Below, one piece after another: positions 34,889 through 43,878 of a stretch of DNA of 64,000 nt. The notes below the pieces were generated by a model. The model saw only the letters and a program-made list of their open reading frames with translations, was not told the origin of the DNA and did not search any database. The DNA is from Spirochaetaceae bacterium bin103 (GTDB taxonomy: Bacteria; Spirochaetota; Spirochaetia; SZUA-6; Bin103), in contig MPNH01000011.1 in the NCBI GenBank assembly GCA_002238925.1, positions 26,850 to 90,849 of the forward strand, in the 5' to 3' direction. Within the stretch, counting starts at the first letter, position 1; each line of letters begins with the position of its first letter. Made by a program: the position numbers and the translations under genes.

Positions 34889-35802
34889 TGCACTTCTCCC
34901 GTAACGGCGGCGCCGGCGCCGGCGGCCAGGCCGGGGTTGACAGCCGTGCTGAACAGGATGGCGATGACCAGGAAGGCGGCGGCGGCGATTACCGCCGCGG
35001 CGGTGTTCTTGTGCTCGGCGACCTCCTGTGACAGGACGCCGTGCGGCAGGAATACCTTGTCGGCGATGACCCGCCCGATCAGCAGCAGCACCAGGCCGCT
35101 GCCGGCGATGACGGCGGTGATGAGCAGTTCGCGGCCCAGGTCGCTGCCGGCGCCGGTGAGCGCGGTGCGGACGATCAGTCCCTGGGCGACCAGGAAGGAG
35201 CCGAAGCTGATGCCCACCGCCGGGTTGGCGTCGTCCTCGATGCTCTTGTGCACGTCGTAGCGGGTTATGGCCTGGAACACCAGGCCGTCGACGACCAGAA
35301 TGAGTTGCCCGGCCGCCCAGTAGATCATGACATCGCGCATCAGCAGCATCAGGCTGCCGCTGCTGCCGGACAGGACACCGGACAGCATCAGGCCGGTGGC
35401 GATGCTCATGCCGCCCACCACGTAGCCGGTGCCGACGTTCTTCTCGTCGCCGATCTCGGTGCTGACCTTGAACGTGAACAGCACGAAGCGGTCGTTGATC
35501 ATCATGCTCATGCGCAACAGCACGATGGCCATCGCCCCGGTGATCACGATGCCGGACAACTCGGCGAGCAGGTCGCTGGTGGTGCCGAGCAGCGTGGTGG
35601 AGATGGCGAACGCCAGTCCGACCAGATAGCCGCCAAAGCTCACCGCCACGGCATTGTTGCGCTCCTTGGTGAGGTGGCGGTCGATGTCGTAGCGCGTGGT
35701 GAGGTTGTAGAACAGCTTGCCCAGGAACACCAGCACGATGCCGGCGGCGAAGTAGGGCAGTTTTTCGACTACGAACTCGAGCGTGGTGGTCAGGGCATCC
35801 AT
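34885..35802 (-). CDS. DUF350 membrane protein, two tandem DUF350 domains (YjfL-like)
   Basis: 305-aa integral-membrane protein. Two homologous halves (about 10-135 and 145-285) each show the DUF350 pattern with AVSFGGYLVGLAFAISTTLL and AVGISFGSFLVAQGLIVRTA, and a Asp-rich loop before them (YDIDRHLTKERNNA; YDVHKSIEDDANPA). Most family members have one or two such units and about eight membrane helices. ATG 35802 has AAGGAG 6 nt upstream. It heads the set 35802-33404 and diverges from the K+ channel. Function unknown; envelope stress has been proposed for the yjf genes. Confidence 0.83.
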   Translation of the reverse strand: MDALTTTLEFVVEKLPYFAAGIVLVFLGKLFYNLTTRYDIDRHLTKERNNAVAVSFGGYLVGLAFAISTTLLGTTSDLLAELSGIVITGAMAIVLLRMSMMINDRFVLFTFKVSTEIGDEKNVGTGYVVGGMSIATGLMLSGVLSGSSGSLMLLMRDVMIYWAAGQLILVVDGLVFQAITRYDVHKSIEDDANPAVGISFGSFLVAQGLIVRTALTGAGSDLGRELLITAVIAGSGLVLLLIGRVIADKVFLPHGVLSQEVAEHKNTAAAVIAAAAFLVIAILFSTAVNPGLAAGAGAAVTGEVQ

Positions 35803-35997
35803 GGGCCACTCCTTGGACGGGCGACGATTCGGCACCGCGTGCGGCCGTCGCGGTAAGTATAGCGCCCGCGATTCCCGCGCGCCAATCTCGGCGGACCGCG
35901 GCGCCAGAAGCCGCGCAATCGGTCGTGCAGCTGGTTCGCAGGGGTGCGCAGGGGCGCAGGGGTGCGCCGGTGTACGGGCACCGCTCGGCGGTGCACA

Positions 35998-36882
35998 ATG
36001 GCTCCCATGACCCGATATCGGCGCGCGCGCGAGCGCACCTACGAAGTGCTGGAGAAGGCTGCCGAGGGCGACCGGCTGTCGCAAGCGGTCGACATCACCA
36101 TCATCGCCGTGATTCTCGCCAACGGCGCGGCGGTGGTGCTGGAGTCGTTCGATGGACTCTACGACCGTTACGCCGGGTGGTTCTTCGCACTGGAGCTGGT
36201 GTCGGTGGCGCTGTTCACGGCAGAGCTGGCGCTGCGCCTGTGGACCTGCGACCTGCGCCGGCCCGGGGGGTCGTGGCCGGGCGCGGTGGTGCGCTTCTTG
36301 GTGTCGCCGATCGGCATCATCGACCTGCTCGCCATCCTGCCGTTCTACCTGCCGCTCCTGATCCCGGTCGACCTGCGAGTGGTGCGCGTGCTGCGCTTGG
36401 TGCGCTTTCTGCGCCTGCTGAAGCTGACCCGCTACACGCGCTCGGTGGCGACCATGGCGGCAGTGGTGCGCGAGCGGCGCCACGAGTTGATGGTGGCGGT
36501 GTTCCTCACCTCCATTCTGCTGGTGGTGGCGTCCACGCTGATGTACTACCTGGAGTCGAAGGTGCAGCCGGAGGCGTTCCCGAACATCGTGGCGTCGCTG
36601 TGGTGGGCGGTGGCGACCCTTACCACCATCGGCTACGGCGACGTGTTCCCGGTTACCGGCATGGGCCGGCTGCTCAGCGGCATCATCGCCGTGCTCGGTA
36701 TCGGCCTGGTGGCCCTGCCGACGGCGATCATCAGCTCCGGCTTCGTGGAGGCGCTCGCCCGCAAGCCCGAGGCCGCCGAAGCGGAGCCGCCCGCCGCCGT
36801 TGCCGCACGTTTCTGCCCGCACTGCGGCAAGCCACTCGACGCGGTCGGCGGTACCGGTAATGCGATAAAGGAGAGTGTGTGA
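35998..36882 (+). CDS. Voltage-gated-like potassium channel with C-terminal zinc ribbon
   Basis: 294-aa Kv/KvAP-like channel. Segments S1-S6 can be seen; the S4 helix is RVVRVLRLVRFLRLLKLTRY with regularly spaced Arg, and the selectivity filter is TTIGYGDVFPVTG (TIGYGD at 210-215). At the C-terminus after EALARKPEAAEAEPP comes CPHCGKPL, a half zinc ribbon not common in this family. Starts possible are ATG 35998 and ATG 36007; neither has a strong site. The stop overlaps the epimerase start (TGATG). It diverges from the DUF350 set. Confidence 0.88.
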   Translation: MAPMTRYRRARERTYEVLEKAAEGDRLSQAVDITIIAVILANGAAVVLESFDGLYDRYAGWFFALELVSVALFTAELALRLWTCDLRRPGGSWPGAVVRFLVSPIGIIDLLAILPFYLPLLIPVDLRVVRVLRLVRFLRLLKLTRYTRSVATMAAVVRERRHELMVAVFLTSILLVVASTLMYYLESKVQPEAFPNIVASLWWAVATLTTIGYGDVFPVTGMGRLLSGIIAVLGIGLVALPTAIISSGFVEALARKPEAAEAEPPAAVAARFCPHCGKPLDAVGGTGNAIKESV

Positions 36883-37742
36883 TGAAGGTCGTCGTATTCG
36901 GGGGCTCGGGCAGGATCGGCCGGTACGTGGTTGCGGAATTGGTCGCACGCGGGCATTCGGTGGTGAATGCGGATCGCTCGCCGCCGCCGCACGTCACCTG
37001 GCTGTATGACCAGTCGGGCGCCGAGCTGTACGTACACACGGATCTGAGCCGCCTCGGCGACGTGGTGTCGGTGCTGCGCGGCGCCGACGGCCTGGTGCAG
37101 CTCGCGGCGATCCCCAATCCCACCGGCCACGTGCCCGGCGAGGTGTTCCATACCAACATGGTGACCGACTTCAACGTGCTGGAGGCCGCCGACCTGCTCG
37201 GCATCGCGAAGCTGGTGATGTCGTCGTCGATCAACGCCCTCGGCGCGTCTTTCAACGGCGGCGTCGTGGCGCCGCGCTACTTCCCGGTCGACGAGGAGCA
37301 CGAGACGCGCTGCGAAGAGATCTACTCCACCACCAAGTGGCTGGGCGAGGAACTGGCCGCCGCCTACGCGCGCCGCCGCGAGGTGCAGATCGCCAGCCTG
37401 CGCTACACCTGGGTGATGGACGAGGCGATCCGCGCCCGCACCCGCGCCGGCGGCGACCCGCGCGCCGAGCAGGAGCGCGGCGCCAAGGGGTTCTGGTCCT
37501 GGGTGGACATACGCGACGTGGCGAGCTCCTGCCGGCTGGCGCTGGAGGCGTCGTGGCAGGGCCACGAACGGTTCTGGATCAATGCCGCCGATACCATCCT
37601 CGACCTGCCCACCAGCGAGGCGCTGGCAAAGTGGTACCCCGGGGTGCCGCTCAAGGAGCCGCTCGAAGGCTATGCCGCCGTGCTGAGCATCGCCAAGGCG
37701 CGCCGCATGCTCAACTGGCAACCCGCCCACTCCTGGCATTGA
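36882..37742 (+). CDS. NAD-dependent epimerase/dehydratase family protein (extended SDR)
   Basis: 286-aa extended SDR. Start ATG 36882, with GGAGA 7 nt upstream, overlaps the channel stop. Cofactor motif VVFGGSGRIGRYVV (GxxGxxG), then an acidic NADR, VQLAAIPNPT, and catalytic YSTTKWLGEE (YxxxK). The C-terminal region LEGYAAVLSIAKARRMLNW resembles UDP-glucose-4-epimerase-type uronate dehydrogenases. Substrate unknown. Confidence 0.86.
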   Translation: MKVVVFGGSGRIGRYVVAELVARGHSVVNADRSPPPHVTWLYDQSGAELYVHTDLSRLGDVVSVLRGADGLVQLAAIPNPTGHVPGEVFHTNMVTDFNVLEAADLLGIAKLVMSSSINALGASFNGGVVAPRYFPVDEEHETRCEEIYSTTKWLGEELAAAYARRREVQIASLRYTWVMDEAIRARTRAGGDPRAEQERGAKGFWSWVDIRDVASSCRLALEASWQGHERFWINAADTILDLPTSEALAKWYPGVPLKEPLEGYAAVLSIAKARRMLNWQPAHSWH

Positions 37743-37775
37743 CGCGACGCTGCCGCACAGCTTCGATGGGGGCTG

Positions 37776-40286
37776 CTATGACCGTGCGTCCTGCCGGGGC
37801 GGGGCCGCTCGGTTCCTGACGGCGGCGGCGACCAGGACGGCGCAGGCGTAGGCGGCGACCGCGACCAGGCCTAGCGCGGTGATGCCCTGCGCGACCGCGA
37901 GCAGGGTGCTGGCCACGGCGCCCACCACCGAGGCGCAGCCGTTGGCGGCCCAGGCGAGGGCGCGGGTGGCGGGCTCCGGCGCCAGCAGGCGCAGCCCGAG
38001 CGGGAATGCCACGCCGACCGCCGCGCCGAGCGGCGCCAGCAGCACGACGATCGCCGCCACGCGCGGCGCGCGGGCGAGCCCGAGCAGCCACGGCATGGCG
38101 AGGCTGCCGGCGAGCGTGTATGCGAGTACCACGGCGGCGGCGGCGGCCAGCGCCAGCCAGGCGCGGCGCGGCGCCACCCGTTCCGATGCCAGGCCGCCGC
38201 CCGCGGACCACACCAGCAGGGCGCCGAGCACCACCTTGAAACTGACTACCGGATCTCCGAGGGCAACCGTCAGGCGCTGGATAAGCATCAGCTCCATCAG
38301 GATGAAGCCCGCTCCGATGGCCAGGAAATAGCCAACGGGGGCGGTCGACGGCACCGCGGCCGGGCGCCGGGCGGCGCGCAGCCAGGGGACGGCGAGCAGC
38401 ACGAGGGCCAGCACCAGCGCCTCGGCGAGTACCGCAAGGGCAACCACGTCGCCGGACAGCAGCAGCCCGTACAGGCGCCCGCCGGTGGCGCGCTGATAGT
38501 CGGCCAGCCGGTTCCAGCGCACGAAGCGGTTGAAGAATGGCCGATCATCGGTGGCGGGACGCAGATCGACCAGCCCGGCAGCCAGCGCTGCGGTTGCCTG
38601 GCTGCGGCGCTGCGGCGTTGCCCCGGTGGTGGCGGTGGTGGTGGCAGCGCTCCGCATCGTCTCCAGCACGGCGGCTACGGCGTGCGCGTGGAACGGTTCT
38701 GCAAGGCGGTTGAACCGGTTGGGCTCGTCGGGCCGCAGGCCGGGCAGTGCGACGAGGTCGAAGCCGTGGCGGGCGGCGAACGAACGCAGGCTCGCAACCT
38801 CGGCCGCCGGCCACGGCCGCGGGCTGACCAGGAGGGTGAACGAGTCCCAGTTGCGGATCATGGCCAGGTGATCCTGCGCCGCGCGGCGCGCTTCCGGGGG
38901 CAGCGCCTGCATCGCAACCGCCGCCAGCCGCGGCGCGTTGGAGGGCGGCAGCAGCAGGCGCCGCGATACCGACAGCACGCCGCCGGGCTCCAGCACGGCC
39001 AGGTAGTCCCGAAACGCCTGCACCGTGAGCAGCGGTTCCTGCGTGTGACTCGCGGTGCCGGCCAGCGAGGCGCCCCAATCCTCGATCAGTACGGCGCCAA
39101 AGCGCTGCCCGCGGCGCGCCAGGCGGCGCACCAGGGCGCGCGGCTCATCCTGCACCACCAGCAGGGCGGTCGCCGCCTCCGGCAGTTCGCGCAGGCGGCG
39201 TGCCACTATCCCGTTCGGCTCCGCAACGGTCACCCGGCTGCCGGCGTGCAGCGCGGCCGCCAGCAGCACGCCGCCGCCCTCCTGCAGCACCAGCGCGGTG
39301 TCCGGAGCCGGCCCGAGGTGGAATGCCGCCGCCGGGTGGATAGCATCCAGCCACGAGATCACGTTCGGCCCCCGCTCCACCGCACCGCCGGGCTCCGCCA
39401 CGAACAGCGCCGCGTCGCCGTCGCGCACCAGTGCGCGCTGCGCCGGTACCACGATGCCGGCCCCGAGGCTGAGGCCGGGCGCGAAGCGGATGGTGGGGCC
39501 GGCCACCTCGTCGATGCGCCCGCGGATCGTGTCGTGGCGGGAAATCTCGCGCGTATCGGGGAAGCGCAGCATGTGGGCCAAGTACTTGTAGGGCCCGGGG
39601 CGCGGCTCCATCGCCGGGTAGGCGAGCACCATGCCGGCGCCCAGCGCCGCCGCCGGCAGCACCAGCAGCGGCAGCAGCCGCCGCCCGCGGCGCCCTCCGG
39701 CGCCGCCGCCCGCGGCCGCCGCTCCTGGGCGCACGGCCAGCGGCAACAGCAGCAGCGCGGGAATTACCAGCGCCGCCCGCAGCCCGGCCAGCGGCAGCAG
39801 CGCCAGCGGCAGCAGCACGCCCACCGCGGAGCCGGCCATCGCGGCGGCGTAGACCGCGCCCGGGCGCTGGTTGCCGGCCGCGAAAGCGATCGCCGTGACC
39901 AGGCCGGCGAAGAAGAACGGCACCGCGCAGGCGAGGTAGCTCGCGGCCAGGAACAGGAGCTGAAGCGGCTCGTTCGGGATGCGAAAAAAGTCCAGCGGCA
40001 ACAAGCGCAGCACCACGAACATGGCGATCGAGGTTACCGCCATGGCGGCGGCGGCGCGCTGCATGGCGCGAAGCACGCCGCCGGGCGAAGCGAGGTGCGC
40101 CGCCCGCCAGCGCCGTCCGCCGGCGACCAGGTTGAGCCAGGCGCCGCTGGCCGAGAACCCGAGCAGGGCGATGCTGATCACCATGAACGACAGGTGATGC
40201 CACTGGGTCAGCGCGAAGTAGCGCGCCAGCAGCGCTTCGAGGGCCAACGATGCCGCGGATACCGCGAAAACCAGCGCCAGCGCCAT
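37776..40286 (-). CDS. Membrane-embedded spermidine-synthase-like protein
   Basis: 836-aa protein in three parts. Residues 1-235 are hydrophobic (about seven helices, starting VFAVSAASLALEALLARYFA). Residues about 290-600 are a Rossmann-like methyltransferase/aminopropyltransferase domain: an altered motif I (LVLQEGGGVLLAAAL) and RFGAVLIEDWGASLAGTAS with the Asp and Ser-Leu-Thr context of spermidine synthases. Residues 610-836 are again membrane helices. Such fusions are widespread, their substrate is unknown, and polyamine activity is not proven. ATG 40286. It starts 13 bp after the pcm stop in the mraY-pcm run. Confidence 0.75.
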   Translation of the reverse strand: MALALVFAVSAASLALEALLARYFALTQWHHLSFMVISIALLGFSASGAWLNLVAGGRRWRAAHLASPGGVLRAMQRAAAAMAVTSIAMFVVLRLLPLDFFRIPNEPLQLLFLAASYLACAVPFFFAGLVTAIAFAAGNQRPGAVYAAAMAGSAVGVLLPLALLPLAGLRAALVIPALLLLPLAVRPGAAAAGGGAGGRRGRRLLPLLVLPAAALGAGMVLAYPAMEPRPGPYKYLAHMLRFPDTREISRHDTIRGRIDEVAGPTIRFAPGLSLGAGIVVPAQRALVRDGDAALFVAEPGGAVERGPNVISWLDAIHPAAAFHLGPAPDTALVLQEGGGVLLAAALHAGSRVTVAEPNGIVARRLRELPEAATALLVVQDEPRALVRRLARRGQRFGAVLIEDWGASLAGTASHTQEPLLTVQAFRDYLAVLEPGGVLSVSRRLLLPPSNAPRLAAVAMQALPPEARRAAQDHLAMIRNWDSFTLLVSPRPWPAAEVASLRSFAARHGFDLVALPGLRPDEPNRFNRLAEPFHAHAVAAVLETMRSAATTTATTGATPQRRSQATAALAAGLVDLRPATDDRPFFNRFVRWNRLADYQRATGGRLYGLLLSGDVVALAVLAEALVLALVLLAVPWLRAARRPAAVPSTAPVGYFLAIGAGFILMELMLIQRLTVALGDPVVSFKVVLGALLVWSAGGGLASERVAPRRAWLALAAAAAVVLAYTLAGSLAMPWLLGLARAPRVAAIVVLLAPLGAAVGVAFPLGLRLLAPEPATRALAWAANGCASVVGAVASTLLAVAQGITALGLVAVAAYACAVLVAAAVRNRAAPPRQDARS

Positions 40287-40298
40287 GACGCGTCCCGG

Positions 40299-41111
40299 TC
40301 AGTTCTGCAGGGCGTGGCCGGTCATCGGAACGAACAATACCCCCAGGATCAGGTCGACCGTGTAGTCGGCCCCGCTGCTGCCGCTGCCGGTCTTGGTAAC
40401 CAGCACCAGGTTCTGGTAGCTGAACGGGTTGCCGAGCGGCAGAATCATCGTGCCGCCGGGGGCGAGCTGCTCCAGCAGCGGTGCCGGGATGTGGTCGATC
40501 GCCGCGGTGATCATGATGTGATCGAACGGCGCATGCTGCTCGATGCCGAAGTAGCCGTCGCCCTCGAATGCGCGCACGTTGGCGTAGCCGAGCGCCGCCA
40601 GCCGCTGCTTCGACTGCTCATGCAGCAGCGGCCGTATTTCGATGGTGAACACCTCGCCGGCCAACTCCGCCAGGACCGCCGCCTGGTAGCCGGAGCCGGT
40701 GCCCACCTCCAGCACGCGGTCGTCCTGCTCAAGCGCGAGCTGCTGAGTCATGAGCGCGACGATGTAGGGTTGCGAAATGGTCTGGCCGTCGTCGATCGGC
40801 AGCGCCGAATCGCGGTAGGCGCTGCCCTGCATCCGCTCCGGCACGAACAGGTGGCGCCGCACCCGTCCCATCACTTCCAGCACGCGCGGGTTGTCGATGT
40901 CGCGGGCCCGCAGTTGGCGCTCTACCATGGCGCTCCTCGCCCGAATCGTGGCGGTGTGCTCGGTTGCCGCCACCGCGGCTGGCTGCTGCGCGAGCGCCGG
41001 GGACAGCGGCAGCAGCAGCGCCGCGACGGCCAGCAGCGGCGCGCCGGCGAACGTCCGTGCCTCTGGTGCCCGGCACCGGCGGTGCCCCGGAATGTGGTTG
41101 CCGAACAGCAT
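40299..41111 (-). CDS. pcm: Protein-L-isoaspartate O-methyltransferase with N-terminal export signal
   Basis: 270-aa SAM-dependent repair methyltransferase for isoaspartyl residues. The catalytic body has MVERQLRARDIDNPRVLEVM, PIDDGQTISQPYIVALMTQQ, motif I VLEVGTGSGYQAAVLAE and EGDGYFG. ATG 41111 adds about 60 residues with a hydrophobic run (AGAPLLAVAALLLPLSPALA) ending in an Ala-x-Ala-type site, so the enzyme should be periplasmic or envelope-attached. SAM supply there would be a problem, so an internal start at the MVER methionine (near 40926) is the alternative. Between mraY and the spermidine-synthase-like gene. Confidence 0.9.
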   Translation of the reverse strand: MLFGNHIPGHRRCRAPEARTFAGAPLLAVAALLLPLSPALAQQPAAVAATEHTATIRARSAMVERQLRARDIDNPRVLEVMGRVRRHLFVPERMQGSAYRDSALPIDDGQTISQPYIVALMTQQLALEQDDRVLEVGTGSGYQAAVLAELAGEVFTIEIRPLLHEQSKQRLAALGYANVRAFEGDGYFGIEQHAPFDHIMITAAIDHIPAPLLEQLAPGGTMILPLGNPFSYQNLVLVTKTGSGSSGADYTVDLILGVLFVPMTGHALQN

Positions 41112-41182
41112 GGCATCAGCAACTATAACCCTTGTGGCGCGCTGCGCGCACGCCTGCGCGTGCCTGCGCCTGCCCGCGCCGG

Positions 41183-42226
41183 TCAGCGAATCTTGATAAG
41201 GGCGACGATGAACACCATGGTGATAATCGCCTGCAGCAGCGTGAAGCGTACCAGCACCTGGCTGGTGGACCAGCCGGCGCGGTGGCGCAGGTGGTCGTGC
41301 AGCGGGAAGCGGATGTTGTGCAGGATGCTGATCTTGAAAAAGCGCAGCAGGGCTACTTTCAGCAGGCCGGTGCCGCCGTTCACCAGCAATACCCCGGACA
41401 CGATCAGCAGCATGAACGGGTTGCCGCTCTTGATTACCAGGATGCCGAGCAGCAGCCCGACGGCGCGCGAGCCGGCATCGCCCATCAGCAGTTCGCTCGG
41501 GTAGGCGTTGTACCACAGGTAGCCGATCAGGCAGCCGAGCATGGCGAACGCGCTGATCGCCCAGGTGGCGCCGTCGGTATAGTGAGGCAGCAGCAGGTAG
41601 GCTGACACTTGGTCGTGGCCGACCACGAAGTAGAGGAGCGCGGCGAGGGTGATCAGGGCAATCACCGCCAGGCTGCCAGACAACCCGTCGACGCCGTCGG
41701 TGCAGTTGGTGGCGTTGATGGCGACCCACAGCAGCACGGTCGCGCCGGGAACGCATATCCAGGGTGAAATCATGAGCGGCGCGGTGACGAACGGCAGCCA
41801 CACCTCGTTGGGCCCTGCCCCGCACAGTACGATGGCGGTCAGCAGTGCGATCGCGAAGTCGATCGCTCCGAGCCAGTACTCGGACAGGTCGGTGCGATCG
41901 TCGAGCGATCCCACGGCCATGGCCAGCAGCACCATGGCCAGGACGACCAGGTGGTGCAGATCCCACGGCACGGTGATCAGCGCCACCACGAGGTAGACGA
42001 CCACGAACACCGCCCCGGCGCTGGTCGGCTTGCCGCGCGCCGCCTCGGTGTCCACGGCGAACTCGCGGCCGCGGTCGCGGGGCAGGCGCGAGGCCACCGC
42101 CGGCAGCAGCAGCCAAGTCACGGCGCCGGACAGTACGATGGCGGCGCCGGCCAGAAAGATGTGCGACGTGAACAGGCGAAATGGGCCGTAGAGGGGTTGC
42201 AGCACCTCGCCGAGGAGGAAGAGCAC
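41183..42226 (-). CDS. mraY: Phospho-N-acetylmuramoyl-pentapeptide transferase
   Basis: Inner-membrane enzyme making lipid I. Ten hydrophobic helices and the catalytic motifs: SLDDRTDL (Asp-Asp), NATNCTDGVDGLSG and MGDAGSRAVG, then FKISILHNIRFPLHDHLRH. Start likely GTG 42226 (VLFLLGEVLQPLYGPF aligns with the family start); an in-frame TTG at 42265 would add 13 residues. It is away from the usual dcw cluster and is followed by pcm. Diverges from purF across about 100 bp. Confidence 0.88.
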   Translation of the reverse strand: MLFLLGEVLQPLYGPFRLFTSHIFLAGAAIVLSGAVTWLLLPAVASRLPRDRGREFAVDTEAARGKPTSAGAVFVVVYLVVALITVPWDLHHLVVLAMVLLAMAVGSLDDRTDLSEYWLGAIDFAIALLTAIVLCGAGPNEVWLPFVTAPLMISPWICVPGATVLLWVAINATNCTDGVDGLSGSLAVIALITLAALLYFVVGHDQVSAYLLLPHYTDGATWAISAFAMLGCLIGYLWYNAYPSELLMGDAGSRAVGLLLGILVIKSGNPFMLLIVSGVLLVNGGTGLLKVALLRFFKISILHNIRFPLHDHLRHRAGWSTSQVLVRFTLLQAIITMVFIVALIKIR

Positions 42227-42368
42227 TCGTACAGAAACGTAGCGCGCCGTCCCGCGGGCGGTCAAGTAGATGGCTCGCTCGGCGGCGGCAACTCTTTGCC
42301 CGCGCGAGCAATCCGGACCACTATCAAAGGCGGCTGATTATCGACTACGCTGCCCTGTCGGCGGAGCC

Positions 42369-43838
42369 ATGGGAGAGCACATCAACCACCATTGCGGATT
42401 GTGCGTAACGCACACGCTGCATGACGCATACTCGTTCATCAAGACGCTGCAGCACCGTGGGCGCGATGCGGTGGGAATTGCCGGCATCGCCCACGACCGG
42501 ATCGACGCCCTGAAGTGGATCGGCACGGTCGAAACCGTCGATCTGGTCGATCTGCACAAGATCATGCCCAGCTCCGGATACCACACCTTCGTGGCGCACG
42601 TTCGCTATGCCACCAAGGGCAGCAAACGGCGATTGCTGGAGGATGCCCATCCGCACGTGATCGGCGGCTCCATGGCGGACAACGGCAGCCACGTCATCTA
42701 CACGAATTGCGACGCGGTGGCGGTCCACAACGGCCAGGTCGAGGAACAGTATCTGGATGGAGCCGGCCCCGGCGGCGACGGCGGCGCCGACAGTTGCGAC
42801 ACCGCCCGGTTGCTGCGCCGCTACTGGGACACGGACGAGATCGAGCTGATGCGCGCCGTGCCCGGCGCCTACACCATGGCCATAGCCGACCGCCGGCGTA
42901 ACGACGTGCTGGTGCTGCGCGATCGCACCGGCATCCGCCCGGGGGTGCTCGGCATCAAGGACGGCAAGCACGTCGCGGCGTCCGAGGATGTTGCGCTGCG
43001 CAAGAATGGCGGCGACTACCTGGAGGACCTCGACCCCGGCGCGGTGTACTACTTCGAACCCTCCGGCGGCTACCGAAAAAAGCAGGTGGTGGCGCCGCGG
43101 CTGGCGCATTGCTTCTTCGAGTGGAACTACTTCGCCGACCGCGACTCGATCGTGGAAGGGCTGTACGTCAAGAAGCTGCGCCGCGCCCTGGGCGAGATGC
43201 TGGCCGAGGAGTTGGCCATGGATCGCGTCGACTTCGTAAGCTATTTCCCGCGTGCGCCGGAGGATGCCGCCCGCGGCCTGGCGCGGGCGGCGGAGAAGCC
43301 GTTTCACCCCCTGTTCTACAAGCTGCGCGGCGAGCGCGCCTTTCAGGGGCCGAGCCCGGGCGAACGCTCGCAGTCGATTTCCACCAACATCTACCTGATT
43401 CCGGGGGTGGTGGGCGGCGTCCGCGGACGCTCGGTCCTGGTGGTGGAGGATTCCATCGTGCGCGGCAACAACATCCGCCGCGAGCACGTGCTGCTCGAAC
43501 AGCTTGGGTTGGACGAGGTGCTGCACGCGCTCTACACGCCGCCGATCGGCATCGTCGGCGACGACGGCGTGCCGCGCGGCTGCCTGTTCGGGGTGGACAT
43601 GCCCCCCGGTGACGAGTTCTTTGCCCGCGACCGCAGCGTGGACGAGATGAGCGAAGCGGCCGGTACCCGCGTCGTGTTCCTTACCACCGAGGGGATGCTC
43701 AAGGTGTACCAGCGCCTCGGCGTGGAGCCGGACAACCTATGCACCTACTGCATCGGCGGTGCCCATCCCTTTATCAAGGCCGGGTTCCCGAGTGCCGTTG
43801 CGGGCCGTCGCGGCGAAGCGGTAACCGCGGGCGGGTAG
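42369..43838 (+). CDS. purF: Amidophosphoribosyltransferase
   Basis: First enzyme of purine synthesis (PRPP + Gln to phosphoribosylamine), 489 aa. N-terminal Ntn glutaminase: the start is MGEHINHHCGLC, so the nucleophile would be Cys9 after an eight-residue propeptide, followed by TLQHRGRDAVGIAGI and VAVHNGQVEE. The C-terminal phosphoribosyltransferase domain has the PRPP loop VLVVEDSIVRGNNIRREHV. Late cysteines (LCTYCIGGAH) may be iron-sulfur ligands as in Bacillus. ATG 42369. Diverges from mraY. Confidence 0.9.
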   Translation: MGEHINHHCGLCVTHTLHDAYSFIKTLQHRGRDAVGIAGIAHDRIDALKWIGTVETVDLVDLHKIMPSSGYHTFVAHVRYATKGSKRRLLEDAHPHVIGGSMADNGSHVIYTNCDAVAVHNGQVEEQYLDGAGPGGDGGADSCDTARLLRRYWDTDEIELMRAVPGAYTMAIADRRRNDVLVLRDRTGIRPGVLGIKDGKHVAASEDVALRKNGGDYLEDLDPGAVYYFEPSGGYRKKQVVAPRLAHCFFEWNYFADRDSIVEGLYVKKLRRALGEMLAEELAMDRVDFVSYFPRAPEDAARGLARAAEKPFHPLFYKLRGERAFQGPSPGERSQSISTNIYLIPGVVGGVRGRSVLVVEDSIVRGNNIRREHVLLEQLGLDEVLHALYTPPIGIVGDDGVPRGCLFGVDMPPGDEFFARDRSVDEMSEAAGTRVVFLTTEGMLKVYQRLGVEPDNLCTYCIGGAHPFIKAGFPSAVAGRRGEAVTAGG

Positions 43839-43878
43839 CTCGTGGCCGTTCACCCGCGGCACCTGGGCTGTGCTGCCT

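Noticed and set aside
38682..41504. Open plus-strand frame of 940 codons
   Set aside because: Antisense to the spermidine-synthase-like gene and pcm; Gln/Arg/His-rich shadow composition.
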